Position numbers and translations under genes: made by a program
The notes under the pieces: generated by a model
Seen by the model: only the letters and a program-made list of their open reading frames with translations
Told to the model about the DNA's origin: nothing
Database searches by the model: none
In this document: positions 52,792-61,876 of the stretch, piece by piece
How positions within the stretch are numbered: the stretch's first letter is position 1
How the letters are laid out: the number at the start of each line of letters is the position of its first letter
From: CAVWQV01 sp963757115
GTDB lineage: Bacteria; Pseudomonadota; Alphaproteobacteria; Acetobacterales; Acetobacteraceae
DNA: 64,000 nucleotides
Direction: 5' to 3'
Assembly (NCBI GenBank): GCA_963757115.1
Contig: CAVWQV010000015.1
Coordinates: 186,001-250,000, forward strand

Positions 52792-54207
52792 ATGACTGAG
52801 TGTGCGGTGACCACAGCATTGGACGCGGCCCGCGCGGCCGTGGGGCGCTGGCGCGAAACCCCGGTCATGATGCGGGCCCGCATCATTGGCGCGGTGCGCC
52901 CGCTGCTGGCGCAGGACATGGCGTCGATGCTCGACTGCATGGACTGGGGACGGAGCGATGAGGAGACGGTTGCGGCCGAGATGTTGCCGCTGCTCGATGC
53001 CGTGCGCTTTCTCGAGCGACATGCCGCTCGCATCCTGAAGCCGCGTGCCCCCGTCGGACGACGGCCTGCCTGGCTGATGGGCGTGCGGGCCGAGATCAGG
53101 CGCGAGCCGTTTGGCGTCGTCCTGGTGCTTGCGCCCGGCAACTATCCACTGTTTCTGCCGGGCGTGCAGTTGCTGCAAGCTCTGGCGGCCGGCAACGCTG
53201 TTTGCGTCAAGCCCGCCCCGGGTCGCGCGCCGCCGGTTGTGCTGCTTGCGGCGTTGCTCCGAGAGGCGGGGCTCCCAGAGGGCCTGCTGCACGTGCTCGA
53301 TGCTTCGACCGAGACCGGGGAAGCCGCGGTGCGGGCGGGGTTTGACAAGATTTTCCTCACCGGCTCGGCGGCTACCGGCGCGCGCGTGCTGGCGGCGGCC
53401 GCGCCGACCCTGACGCCGAGCACGATGGAGCTTTCCGGCAACGATCCGGTTTTCGTGCTGCCGGGTGCCGATCTCCGACTGGTTGCCGACTGCCTGATCT
53501 ACGGCCTGCGGCTCAACAGGGGAGAGACCTGCATCGCGCCGCGCCGGGTGTTCGTGACAGAAGCGGACGCCCCGACGCTGGAACGCGAGCTGGCCCAGCG
53601 CTTGCCGAGGGCTGGTCGCCTGCCCATCGCGGAGGCCGTGCGAGCGCGCGTCGCCCGCGTGCTTGACGACCCGGACGCAAACGGCATCCGGATCCTCGCA
53701 CGGGACGGCCCGGTCGTGCTCGCGGGAGCCGCCCCCGCGATTGCCGGGCTAACGGACGACGTGTTCGCCCCGGTGATGGGCCTGCTCGCCGTGCCCGACA
53801 TGGAGGCGGCACTCCGCGCCGCATCCGCCAGCACGTACGAGCTTGGCGCCGCCGTGTTCGGCCCCCACTCTGAGGCGTGCGCCTTCGCGGGGCGGGTCAA
53901 GGCGGGTTCCATCGTGGTAAACGACCTGATCGTGCCCACGGCCGACCCGCGCTTGCCGTTCGGCGGACGGCGACGAAGCGGCTTCGGGGTAACGCGAGGG
54001 ACCGAGGGTTTGCTCGAGATGACGACAATCCAGACGGTGAGCGCCCGCACCGGCCGTTTCCGCCCCCATCTGAGGCTCGCGGATCGGGTCAATGGCGGCA
54101 GCGCCGGAAGGCACGGCCAGGTGGCCGCACTCGTGCAGGCATTGCACGGGCGCGGGAGGGTGCGCGCGCAAGGACTTGCCACGTTGATGCGTTCGGTGCG
54201 GCGTTGA
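52792..54207 (+). CDS. Aldehyde dehydrogenase family protein (carotenoid aldehyde type)
   Basis: A 471-residue ALDH. Cofactor binding is seen as EPFGVVLVLAPGNYPLFLPG and FDKIFLTGSAATGARVLAAA. The general-base Glu is in TMELSGNDPVFVL and the nucleophile Cys in LNRGETCIAPRRVFV. PFGGRRRSGFGVTRG is the family end motif. It is divergent from the crt genes with about 80 bases between, and probably oxidises the carotenoid aldehyde to acid, the AldH step of staphyloxanthin synthesis. The first amino-terminal residues before 52792 are unlikely to be translated. Confidence 0.88.
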   Translation: MTECAVTTALDAARAAVGRWRETPVMMRARIIGAVRPLLAQDMASMLDCMDWGRSDEETVAAEMLPLLDAVRFLERHAARILKPRAPVGRRPAWLMGVRAEIRREPFGVVLVLAPGNYPLFLPGVQLLQALAAGNAVCVKPAPGRAPPVVLLAALLREAGLPEGLLHVLDASTETGEAAVRAGFDKIFLTGSAATGARVLAAAAPTLTPSTMELSGNDPVFVLPGADLRLVADCLIYGLRLNRGETCIAPRRVFVTEADAPTLERELAQRLPRAGRLPIAEAVRARVARVLDDPDANGIRILARDGPVVLAGAAPAIAGLTDDVFAPVMGLLAVPDMEAALRAASASTYELGAAVFGPHSEACAFAGRVKAGSIVVNDLIVPTADPRLPFGGRRRSGFGVTRGTEGLLEMTTIQTVSARTGRFRPHLRLADRVNGGSAGRHGQVAALVQALHGRGRVRAQGLATLMRSVRR

Positions 54208-54263
54208 GCCTCCCTCAGCCGGCCTTTCCTGATGAGGGCCGGGCTTAGGGGTGCGCGGCTTGA

Positions 54264-55982
54264 CTACATTCCGGCGCGCACCAGCCGGCCGGGGCGCGCG
54301 CCGGTATCTTCCCCGTGCTCGAAAATCGGCACGCCGCCCACTATGGTCGCCGCGTAGCCGTCCACCCGCTGAACCAGCCGCTTGCCCCCGGCCGGGAGGT
54401 CGTGGACCAGCTCGGGGTGATGCAGGCGGAGGCGGTCGAACTCGATCACGTTCACGTCCGCCTTGAGGCCCGGCGCGAGCCGGCCCCGGTCGTGAAAGCC
54501 GAAGAAGTCGGCGGTCTCGCTGGTTTGCCGCTTGACCACAAACTCGAGTGGCAGCCGGGGTCCCCGCGCGCGGTCGCGCACCCAATGGGTCAACATGAAG
54601 CTCGGCAGGCTGGAGTCGCAGATCTGGCCGCAGTGCGCCCCGCCGTCGCTGAGGCCGAGCAGGGTGTCTGGATCAGTCAGCATGGCCCGGATCGGCTCGA
54701 GGTCGCCGTTGACGTAGCCGGTGACCGGGAAGAACAGCATCCGGCCGCCGTCACCCCCGGTCAGGTAGTCGTAGCAGAACTCGGCCGGGCTCTGATTGGT
54801 GCGCGCCGCCATGGCTGCGATGCTGCGCGACGGGTCCGGCTCGTAGTCTGGATTGTCGCCGAGCACATACATCCGATCCCAGCGGGTAGCGAGCGGACGC
54901 TGAAGCGGCGGCAGCACGGCGAGCCGCGCCTCGGAGGGCGGTTCGCTCAGGATCGCCGCCCGCACCGCGGGATCGCGCAGCCGGGCTAGGCGCTCAGCGG
55001 GCAGCAAGTCGGCCAGCTCAGCGAAGCTCGGGCTGGCGGTGAACGGGTTGAGCGACGTGAGAAGGCCCAAAATCACCCCGACAGGGCGGCCCGCCACCTG
55101 CGCGGTCAGCGAGGCGCCTTCCGCTCGGGCGCGGCGCACCGCGTTCATCAGTCGCCGCCACCGCTCAGGGTCGGCCGAGCGGTCCGTCAGCAAGAACCAC
55201 AGCGGGCGTCCGGTTTCGCGGCCCAAGCGCGTAAGCCAGTCAAACTCGGCCGCCTCGTCCTCGAAGTCGCTCAGCATGCCGAACGCGCCTGCGCCCGCGT
55301 CGCCCAGCGCGCGGCCGATGCCGAGCAACTCGATCTCCTCGGCGTGCCGGCCGGGCACCAGCTCACCCGATGTCGTGCGGTGCTGCTCGGTGCGCGAGGT
55401 GGTGAAGCCGAACGCGCCCGCCTCGAGCCCCTCGAGCGCGAGCTGGTGCATCAGCGCGATGTCGTCGGCCGTCGCGGCCTCGCGGCGCACCGCCCGCTCG
55501 CCCATCGCATAGACGCGGAGCGGGTGGTGCGGGATCTGGGCGGCAACGTCGATGGTGCGCGGCAGACGCTCGAGCGCGTCCAGGAACTCGGGGAAGCTTT
55601 CCCAGTCCCAGCGGAGGCCCTCGGCCAGCGCGATTCCCGGGATGTCCTCGACACCTTCCATGAGATCGATCAGGCACTCGCGGTCCCGGCGGCGAACCGG
55701 GGCGAAGCCGACGCCGCAGTTGCCGAACAGGATCGTGGTGGCACCGTGCCAGGAGGAGGGGGCGAGCACCGGATCCCAGGTCGCCTGCCCGTCATAGTGC
55801 GTATGGACGTCCACCCAACCCGGCGTGACGAGGGCGCCGTCCGCGTCGATCTCGCGCCGGCCATGCCCGGCCTTGCCGCCCACGAGGGCGATCCGGCCGC
55901 CCTCAATCGCAAGATCGCCCGCGTAGGCGGGAGCGCCTGTGCCATCCACGATGGTCCCGCCGCGGATCACCAGGTCGTGCAT
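54264..55982 (-). CDS. N-acyl-D-amino-acid deacylase-family amidohydrolase
   Basis: A 572-residue amidohydrolase of the D-aminoacylase group. DLVIRGGTIVDGTGAPAYAG is the entry motif, and GWVDVHTHYDGQATWDPVLA holds the first metal-binding His pair. The Cys-containing GATTILFGNCGVGFAPVRRR is characteristic of the D-aminoacylase group. LSDGGAHCGQICDSS carries a later Asp. ATG 55982 has GGAGGACG upstream. The substrate, an N-acyl D-amino acid or cyclic amide, is not known. It is separated from clpA by a hairpin. Confidence 0.9.
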   Translation of the reverse strand: MHDLVIRGGTIVDGTGAPAYAGDLAIEGGRIALVGGKAGHGRREIDADGALVTPGWVDVHTHYDGQATWDPVLAPSSWHGATTILFGNCGVGFAPVRRRDRECLIDLMEGVEDIPGIALAEGLRWDWESFPEFLDALERLPRTIDVAAQIPHHPLRVYAMGERAVRREAATADDIALMHQLALEGLEAGAFGFTTSRTEQHRTTSGELVPGRHAEEIELLGIGRALGDAGAGAFGMLSDFEDEAAEFDWLTRLGRETGRPLWFLLTDRSADPERWRRLMNAVRRARAEGASLTAQVAGRPVGVILGLLTSLNPFTASPSFAELADLLPAERLARLRDPAVRAAILSEPPSEARLAVLPPLQRPLATRWDRMYVLGDNPDYEPDPSRSIAAMAARTNQSPAEFCYDYLTGGDGGRMLFFPVTGYVNGDLEPIRAMLTDPDTLLGLSDGGAHCGQICDSSLPSFMLTHWVRDRARGPRLPLEFVVKRQTSETADFFGFHDRGRLAPGLKADVNVIEFDRLRLHHPELVHDLPAGGKRLVQRVDGYAATIVGGVPIFEHGEDTGARPGRLVRAGM

Positions 55983-55996
55983 CGTTCGTCCTCCTC

Positions 55997-56026
55997 GCCC
56001 CAAACGAGCATCGGCTCGTTCGGGGC
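55997..56026 (-). terminator. Hairpin downstream of clpA
   Basis: GCCCCAAACGAG (55997-56008) pairs with CTCGTTCGGGGC (56015-56026), with one mismatch and a six-base loop. It lies just after the clpA stop and just before the amidohydrolase ribosome site, consistent with separate transcripts. Confidence 0.65.
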
Positions 56027-56042
56027 GAGCGGCAAGGCGAGG

Positions 56043-58394
56043 CTACTCGACGACTTCCTGCTCCTTGTCGGAGCCGCCCTCCTCGTCGTCCGGCTTCGGC
56101 AGCGCAGGTACCGCAGCTTCCACCAGCTCGAAATCGAGCTTGCCGTCCTTCAATGTCACCTTCACCGCGCCGCCCTTCACGAGCTTGCCGAACAGCAACT
56201 CCTCGGCCAGCGCCTTCTTGATGTGCTCCTGGATCACCCGGGCGAGCGGGCGGGCGCCGTAGAGCCGGTCGTAGCCCCGCTCCGCCAGCCACTCCTTGGC
56301 CGCCGAGCTGAGCTCGATCGTCACGTTGCGGTCCGCGAGCTGCGCTTCCAGCTGCATGACGAACTTCTCGACCACCCGACCCACGATCTCCGGCGTGAGG
56401 CCGGCGAAGGTGATCACCGCGTCCAGGCGGTTGCGGAACTCGGGGGTGAACAGGCGCTTGATCGCCTCGTCGTCCTCGCCCTCGCGCTGGTCGCGCGCGA
56501 AGCCGATCGCCTCCTTGGCCATGTCGGAGGCGCCTGCGTTGGTCGTCATGATCAGGATGATGTTACGGAAATCGACCGTCTTGCCGTTATGGTCGGTGAG
56601 CTTCCCGTGGTCCATCACCTGCAGGAGGATGTTGAACAGGTCGGGATGCGCCTTCTCGATCTCGTCGAGCAGCAGCACCGCATGCGGGTGCTGGTCGATC
56701 GAGTTGGTAAGCAGGCCGCCCTGATCGAACCCGACATAGCCCGGCGGGGCACCGATCAGGCGCGACACCGAATGCCGCTCCATGTACTCCGACATGTCGA
56801 AGCGGATCAGCTCGATGCCCAGGGTGGAGGCGAGCTGGCGCGCCACCTCCGTCTTGCCGACGCCCGTCGGGCCGCTGAACAGGTAGTTGCCGATCGGCTT
56901 CTCGGGCTCGCGCAGCCCCGCGCGCGACAGTTTGATTGCCGCGGCCAGCGCCTCGATCGCCTTATCCTGGCCGAATACCATCGCCTTGAGGTCGCGCTCT
57001 AGGTTGCGCAAGGTTTCCTTGTCGTCGGCGGACACCGACTTCGGCGGGATGCGCGCGATCTTGGCGACGATCTCCTCGACGTCGCGCAAGGTCACGGTCT
57101 TCCGGCGCTTGTTCTCCGGCAGCAGCATCCGGGACGCGCCGACCTCATCGATTACGTCGATCGCCTTGTCGGGCAGCTTGCGGTCGTTGATGTACTTGGC
57201 CGACAGGTCCACCGCCGCCCGGATCGCCTCGTCCGTGTAGCGCACCTTGTGGTGCTTTTCGTAGTTGGTCTTGAGGCCGCGCAGGATCTTCACCGCGTCC
57301 TCCAGGCTCGGCTCGTTGACGTCGATCTTCTGGAACCGGCGCACCAGCGCGCGGTCCTTCTCGAAGTAGTTCCGGAACTCCTTGTATGTCGTGCTGCCGA
57401 TGCAGCGCAGGGTTCCCGAAGCCAGCGCCGGCTTGAGCAGGTTGGAGGCGTCCATCGCCCCTCCGCTGGTGGCACCCGCGCCGATCACCGTGTGGATCTC
57501 GTCGATGAAGAGGATCGCACCCGTTTGGTTCTCGAGCTCGGAGACGACGGCCTTCAGCCGCTCCTCGAAGTCACCGCGGTAGCGGGTGCCCGCCAACAGC
57601 GCCCCCATGTCGAGCGCGTAGATCGTGGACTTGGCCAGCACCTCCGGCACGTCGCCTTCGACGATGCGCTTGGCCAGGCCCTCGGCAATGGCGGTCTTGC
57701 CCACCCCAGGGTCACCCACATACAGCGGATTGTTCTTGGTCCGCCGGCACAGGATCTGGATGGTGCGCTCGATTTCGTTCTCGCGCCCGATCAGCGGGTC
57801 GATCTTGCCCGCCATGGCCTTCTTGTTGAGGTTCACGCAATAATTCGAGAGCGCGTCCTGGTTGCGCCGGTTCGGCTTCTCGTCCCGCTCCTGCTCGTGG
57901 TTGCCCTCCGAACCGCCGTTGGGGCCGGAGCCGGTCACTGGCCGCTGCGCGGAACGCCCCGGCGCTTTGGCTATGCCGTGGCTAATGAAGTTCACCGCAT
58001 CGAGCCGGGTCATGTCTTGCAGCTGCAGGAAGTAAACGGCGTGGCTTTCGCGCTCGCTGAACAGCGCCACGAGCACATTGGCGCCCGTCACCTCGTCGCG
58101 CCCGGATGATTGGACATGGATCGCCGCGCGTTGCACGACGCGCTGGAATCCTGCCGTCGGCTTTGGGTCACCGGGGCGATCCGTGGTCAGGCCCGATAGG
58201 TCCTTGTCGAGGAACTCAGACAGATCGCTGCGCAGCTTGTCGAGATCGACGCCGCAGGCCCGCAATACGGTCGCCGCGTCGCTGTCCTCGGCCAAGCCGA
58301 GGAGCAGATGCTCGAGGGTCGCGTACTCGTGACGGCGATCGCTGGCCAGGGATAGCGCGCGGTGCAGCGTTTGTTCGAGATTACGAGAAAGCAT
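56043..58394 (-). CDS. clpA: ATP-dependent Clp protease ATP-binding subunit ClpA
   Basis: The AAA+ unfoldase partner of ClpP, 783 residues. It has the N-terminal repeat domain (ALSLASDRRHEYATLEHLLL), a first Walker A GDPGVGKTAIAEGLAKR with Walker B GAILFIDEIHTVIG, and a second Walker A FSGPTGVGKTEVARQLAS with Walker B AVLLLDEIEKAHPDLF. The short middle region lacking the long ClpB coiled coil confirms ClpA. It follows clpS by about 120 bases, the usual ClpS adaptor/ClpA pairing for N-end rule degradation. Confidence 0.98.
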   Translation of the reverse strand: MLSRNLEQTLHRALSLASDRRHEYATLEHLLLGLAEDSDAATVLRACGVDLDKLRSDLSEFLDKDLSGLTTDRPGDPKPTAGFQRVVQRAAIHVQSSGRDEVTGANVLVALFSERESHAVYFLQLQDMTRLDAVNFISHGIAKAPGRSAQRPVTGSGPNGGSEGNHEQERDEKPNRRNQDALSNYCVNLNKKAMAGKIDPLIGRENEIERTIQILCRRTKNNPLYVGDPGVGKTAIAEGLAKRIVEGDVPEVLAKSTIYALDMGALLAGTRYRGDFEERLKAVVSELENQTGAILFIDEIHTVIGAGATSGGAMDASNLLKPALASGTLRCIGSTTYKEFRNYFEKDRALVRRFQKIDVNEPSLEDAVKILRGLKTNYEKHHKVRYTDEAIRAAVDLSAKYINDRKLPDKAIDVIDEVGASRMLLPENKRRKTVTLRDVEEIVAKIARIPPKSVSADDKETLRNLERDLKAMVFGQDKAIEALAAAIKLSRAGLREPEKPIGNYLFSGPTGVGKTEVARQLASTLGIELIRFDMSEYMERHSVSRLIGAPPGYVGFDQGGLLTNSIDQHPHAVLLLDEIEKAHPDLFNILLQVMDHGKLTDHNGKTVDFRNIILIMTTNAGASDMAKEAIGFARDQREGEDDEAIKRLFTPEFRNRLDAVITFAGLTPEIVGRVVEKFVMQLEAQLADRNVTIELSSAAKEWLAERGYDRLYGARPLARVIQEHIKKALAEELLFGKLVKGGAVKVTLKDGKLDFELVEAAVPALPKPDDEEGGSDKEQEVVE

Positions 58395-58514
58395 GGTTTC
58401 GACGCTCCTGCGCGCTGATATCCGGCCTGTTCGCCTCGGGTCCCCTCAGCGGCCCCCAATCCGGCGAACGGCGGCGTCCCGTCGTAGTTGGCGCGGGCCG
58501 CCGCTCTTGCGAGG

Positions 58515-58844
58515 TCACTCTTTTTCGATCGTGCATTGCAGAGGGTGCTGGTTCTGCCGCGCCAAGTCCATCACTTGCGTCACCTTGGTTTCCGCAACCT
58601 CGTATGTATACACGCCGCACACGCCCACACCTCGCCGATGCACGTGCAGCATGATCCGCGTCGCCTCCTCGCGGGTCTTCTGGAAAAAGCGTTCCAGCAC
58701 GTGAACAACAAACTCCATCGGCGTGTAGTCGTCGTTCAGCATCAACACCTTGTACATAGCGGGCTTGCGAGTTTTCGGCCGCGTCTTGACCACGACGCCC
58801 GTATTCGGACCTTCTCCGTTGCCGCGTTTGTCGTTGTCGCTCAT
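58515..58844 (-). CDS. clpS: ATP-dependent Clp protease adaptor protein ClpS
   Basis: ClpS recognises N-degron substrates and hands them to ClpA. It has 109 residues with the conserved core PAMYKVLMLNDDYTPMEFVV, EATRIMLHVHRRGVGVCGVY and TYEVAETKVTQVMDLAR; the N-D-D and the His/M residues of the N-degron pocket are in place. It has a disordered Gly/Asn/Lys N-terminus. It precedes clpA on the same strand. Confidence 0.97.
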   Translation of the reverse strand: MSDNDKRGNGEGPNTGVVVKTRPKTRKPAMYKVLMLNDDYTPMEFVVHVLERFFQKTREEATRIMLHVHRRGVGVCGVYTYEVAETKVTQVMDLARQNQHPLQCTIEKE

Positions 58845-58995
58845 CGCTCGTCACCCCCGGCCTGCCGAGGACCCGCTCCGCCATTCGCCCGATGAGCAAA
58901 CCATATCGGAACCTGCCGCCGCGTTAAAAGGGCATCCTGCCAAGCGACGCGAGCCGGACGAATAGGGGGCGGGCCAGAATAACGTCAGAAGCGGA

Positions 58996-59027
58996 AGGAG
59001 GGTCCGGACCTGGGTCCGGACCCTCCT
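58996..59027. terminator. Perfect 15-base inverted repeat between clpS and phasin genes
   Basis: AGGAGGGTCCGGACC (58996-59010) and GGTCCGGACCCTCCT (59013-59027) are perfect complements around a TG loop. The centre (GGTCCGGACC) is itself palindromic. It lies downstream of the phasin gene and upstream of clpS, so it likely terminates phasin transcription. An extra role in protecting RNA ends is possible. Confidence 0.7.
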
Positions 59028-59121
59028 CGCAGGGCCGCCCTCGGGGAGGACGAAGGCCGGCCCCGGACGGCGCGCGCGAGCCGCAAGGGTCCGCTGCTGC
59101 GCCGTTAGCTCGACAATCGCC

Positions 59122-59640
59122 TCAGGCGCGCGAGTACTTCTCCACGGCCAGCGACATGCGCGCAGTCAGCGGCGCCAGGGTCTGCTCGGCAAGCTTCATG
59201 GAAGCATCGGTCAGGCGCCCGGACTCGGTCACGGACTTCTCGATCGCGGCGCGTGCGAAGCTGCTTTGCAGCTCGACCGCATCGCGGAGCGACTTGACGC
59301 CCGTCATGGCGCGCAACGTCGACAACGTCTGCTCGATCGAGGACTGCGCGCTGGCGGCGACCTGCTTCGAGATGTCCTGCACACCGGCGGCCCAGATCTG
59401 GCCCGACTTCATCAGCGCCTCGAGATTGCCCTGGCTGAAGCTCATCAGCTCCTCGGCTGTCCGCATCGCCTTGTCCATTCCCTGCTTCACCTCGACCCGC
59501 GAATCCCGCAGCCCCTCGCTCGTTCGATCCGCCGTCTGCTCGTATGCCCGCGCGGTCGCGGCTACAGTCGCCTCATTCGCGGCCGTCACTGCGTCGACGA
59601 CCTTGCTCTTTGATCCGGTGGACCCGGTGGTAACGCTCAT
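59122..59640 (-). CDS. Phasin family protein
   Basis: A 172-residue, almost wholly helical protein with Ala/Thr/Ser/Gln-rich heptads: VDAVTAANEATVAATARAYE, ELMSFSQGNLEALMKSGQIW (the typical phasin core), and SLRDAVELQSSFARAAIEKS. Phasins coat polyhydroxyalkanoate granules and control their size. A PHA synthase gene is not in the window, but hbd-etfAB fits with hydroxybutyrate metabolism. An AGGAGAGAGG is upstream of the ATG. Confidence 0.93.
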   Translation of the reverse strand: MSVTTGSTGSKSKVVDAVTAANEATVAATARAYEQTADRTSEGLRDSRVEVKQGMDKAMRTAEELMSFSQGNLEALMKSGQIWAAGVQDISKQVAASAQSSIEQTLSTLRAMTGVKSLRDAVELQSSFARAAIEKSVTESGRLTDASMKLAEQTLAPLTARMSLAVEKYSRA

Positions 59641-59940
59641 CGCCTTCAGTTTCCTCTCTCCTGTCGCCGATCACCGGCGCGTGACGGTCCTGTCGGCTCG
59701 GCGCCGAACAAGTGACTCTATGCTGCACCGCAGCACGCGTCCAGTTAGGGCCGTTTGGGCCACGGTGCAAGCCGGTTTTGTGCAACGCACAAAACCTCTG
59801 CGCGATCTGCTGAGCCGTCCGGCGGCCGGAAGAACGGTCGTTAACCTGTTAGATTTGCTGATGGAAACGGCTACTTTGTGCTGGACAGCCGTTTCGGCGC
59901 CTGCCTACAGTCGTGACTATTCGATTGTCGGAGGCGTCCA
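59641..59940. other. Divergent intergenic region, phasin/dacC
   Basis: A 300-base region between divergent genes that must hold both promoters. It is less GC-rich than its surroundings near 59830-59940 (for example GTTAACCTGTTAGATTTG), which is the likely promoter position for the carboxypeptidase gene. No RNA gene is seen. Confidence 0.4.
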
Positions 59941-61176
59941 ATGAGCGTCGGGCGGGCTGGCGGGCGCGGCTTTTTCGCCGCGCTCTGCGCTGCGGTGATG
60001 CTCTTCGGCGTGCTGCTCGTCACGCCTTCTGCCGCGCGCGCCCAGATCGGCTCGGCGCGCTACAGCTCCATGGTCATCGACGCCGGCTCAGGTTCCGTCC
60101 TCGAGGCTGTCAACGAGGAGGAGCCGCGTCACCCGGCAAGCCTGACGAAGCTGATGACGCTATACATGCTCTTCGAGGCGTTGCGTGACCGGCGGCTCGC
60201 CATGGACGAAGTGGTTCCTGTCTCCTACCACGCCGCGTCCCAGCCGCCCTCGAAACTTGGCATCACCCCGCTCACCCGGCTCACCGTCGAGGAAGCCTTG
60301 CTTGGGCTCGTGACCAAATCCGCCAATGACGCGGCGTCCGCGTTGGGTGAGCTGCTCGGCGGAGACGAGGACCGCTTCGCCCAGATGATGACGTTGCGGG
60401 CCCGGGCGCTCGGCATGAGCCGCACGACGTTCCGCAATGCGTCGGGTCTACCCGACCCCGATATGTGGAGCACGGCGCACGACCTCGCGATCCTCGCCCG
60501 CCGCATCGTGACCGACTTCCCAAGCTATTATGGCTATTTCAGCGCACCGAGCTTCGCGTTCCACGGCCGGACGATCTTCAATCACGATCGTATGCTGCAA
60601 ACCTATCCCGGGGCCGACGGAATGAAGACCGGCTACACCGAAGCGTCCGGTCACAACCTGGTCACCAGCGCCCAACGCGGCGGCGTGCGGCTGATCGGGG
60701 TCGTGCTCGGCGCCGCGTCCAATCCCGAGCGCGACATCCACATGGCCTCCTTGCTCGATCAGGGTTTCGAGCAGCTGGACGTGCCCAGCTTGCCACGGAC
60801 GACGCTGGTGGCGAGCCGGCGGGAGCTGAGCCTGATCCCGACCGTGCAGGCGGCGACCCTCACGGTAACCCTGCCGCCCCGCGCCCCCGCGCCTTCGGCG
60901 GCGCGCCCGCCGCACGCTAGCGCAGCGTGGGCCATCCAAGTTGGGACATTCGGGAGCGAGCGGGCTGCCCGCCAGGCCGCCGGCTTGGCGCAGCGGCTGG
61001 CGGACGGAGACGCTCGGGTAGAGCAGGTTTGGCTGCACGGTCGGCCCGCCTGGCGGGCTCAGCTGACCGGCTTGTCCGCTGCCCAAGCGCAAAATGCGTG
61101 CGGCGTCCGGTCGCGGGCGCGTCGATCCGCCTGCTTCGTCGTTCGCCCGGATGCCGGCCAGATGGCTAGCCGCTGA
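59941..61176 (+). CDS. D-alanyl-D-alanine carboxypeptidase with C-terminal SPOR domain
   Basis: A class C low-molecular-weight penicillin-binding protein of 411 residues. It has a signal peptide (LFGVLLVTPSAARAQ). The three active-site motifs are S-x-x-K in PASLTKLMTLYMLF, S-x-N in VTKSANDAASALGEL and K-T-G in DGMKTGYTEASGHN. It trims the terminal D-Ala of stem peptides in the periplasm. Residues about 325-405 (AWAIQVGTFGSERAARQAAG onward) are a SPOR domain, which binds denuded septal peptidoglycan, so it may work at the division site. Confidence 0.94.
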   Translation: MSVGRAGGRGFFAALCAAVMLFGVLLVTPSAARAQIGSARYSSMVIDAGSGSVLEAVNEEEPRHPASLTKLMTLYMLFEALRDRRLAMDEVVPVSYHAASQPPSKLGITPLTRLTVEEALLGLVTKSANDAASALGELLGGDEDRFAQMMTLRARALGMSRTTFRNASGLPDPDMWSTAHDLAILARRIVTDFPSYYGYFSAPSFAFHGRTIFNHDRMLQTYPGADGMKTGYTEASGHNLVTSAQRGGVRLIGVVLGAASNPERDIHMASLLDQGFEQLDVPSLPRTTLVASRRELSLIPTVQAATLTVTLPPRAPAPSAARPPHASAAWAIQVGTFGSERAARQAAGLAQRLADGDARVEQVWLHGRPAWRAQLTGLSAAQAQNACGVRSRARRSACFVVRPDAGQMASR

Positions 61177-61227
61177 CGGCACGATTGCTGCAGGAGCGGC
61201 CTGGCAGCAGCAGCAGGCGCGCTTCCG

Positions 61228-61788
61228 ATGGACGCTTCGACGGCCCCCGTCGCGTATTTTCCCGCGCCCGCCACGGGCAATGTGGGGCCGGCTCAGGGAA
61301 GCAAGCCGGCAACTCCGGACGCGAAGGGCAGCGACAGTGGCCTGAGCTTCCATGACGTGCTTTCGGCGCTGAACCCGCTGCAATATCTGCCGGTGGTCGG
61401 CACAATCTACCGGGCGGTCACCGGCGATACGATCCCCGAAGGGCTCCGCATCGCCGGCTCCTTCGTCGTGAGCGCCCTCACGGGCGGTCCGCTCGGCGTG
61501 CTGCTGAACGCCGCCGTCACGATCGCCGAGCGGCTGACCGGGATCGATCCCGAGGCAATCGCCCGCGACGTGGCGGGGAGCTTGGGCGTGGGCCCGACCA
61601 ACCCGCTGCCGCGAGCGGCACGTCCGGTCGAGGAGGCCGGCCCGGTGCCCTCGCAACCGGCGCCGCCGATTACGACAGCCCTCGCGCCCAAGGCGAGCCC
61701 GGTCGACGCCGCGGCCTTGGACTGGCTCCCGGCTGCCGACCGGCGCTTGGCGGGGCTTGCCAGCTACGCGCGGTTCGCGATCGGCTGA
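61228..61788 (+). CDS. Conserved hypothetical protein
   Basis: This is a 186-residue protein. A central conserved-looking block, FHDVLSALNPLQYLPVVGTI then YRAVTGDTIPEGLRI, is followed by a hydrophobic Gly-rich stretch (SFVVSALTGGPLGVLLNAAV) that could insert in a membrane. Pro/Ala-rich ends flank it. Similar proteins occur in alphaproteobacteria next to cell-wall genes as I recall, but no function is known. It lies about 50 bases after the carboxypeptidase gene and may be co-transcribed. Confidence 0.75.
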   Translation: MDASTAPVAYFPAPATGNVGPAQGSKPATPDAKGSDSGLSFHDVLSALNPLQYLPVVGTIYRAVTGDTIPEGLRIAGSFVVSALTGGPLGVLLNAAVTIAERLTGIDPEAIARDVAGSLGVGPTNPLPRAARPVEEAGPVPSQPAPPITTALAPKASPVDAAALDWLPAADRRLAGLASYARFAIG

Positions 61789-61876
61789 ACGAGCCGCGGC
61801 GCGTGCAACTCGCGCCGGATGCGCCTAAACTCATGCATCTGCCCATTGGCACATTGTCCGACCGAAGGGATTTTTC

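Noticed and set aside
55344..57002. A 552-codon plus-strand frame opposite amidohydrolase and clpA
   Set aside because: It is antisense shadow sequence; clpA and the amidohydrolase are unambiguous.
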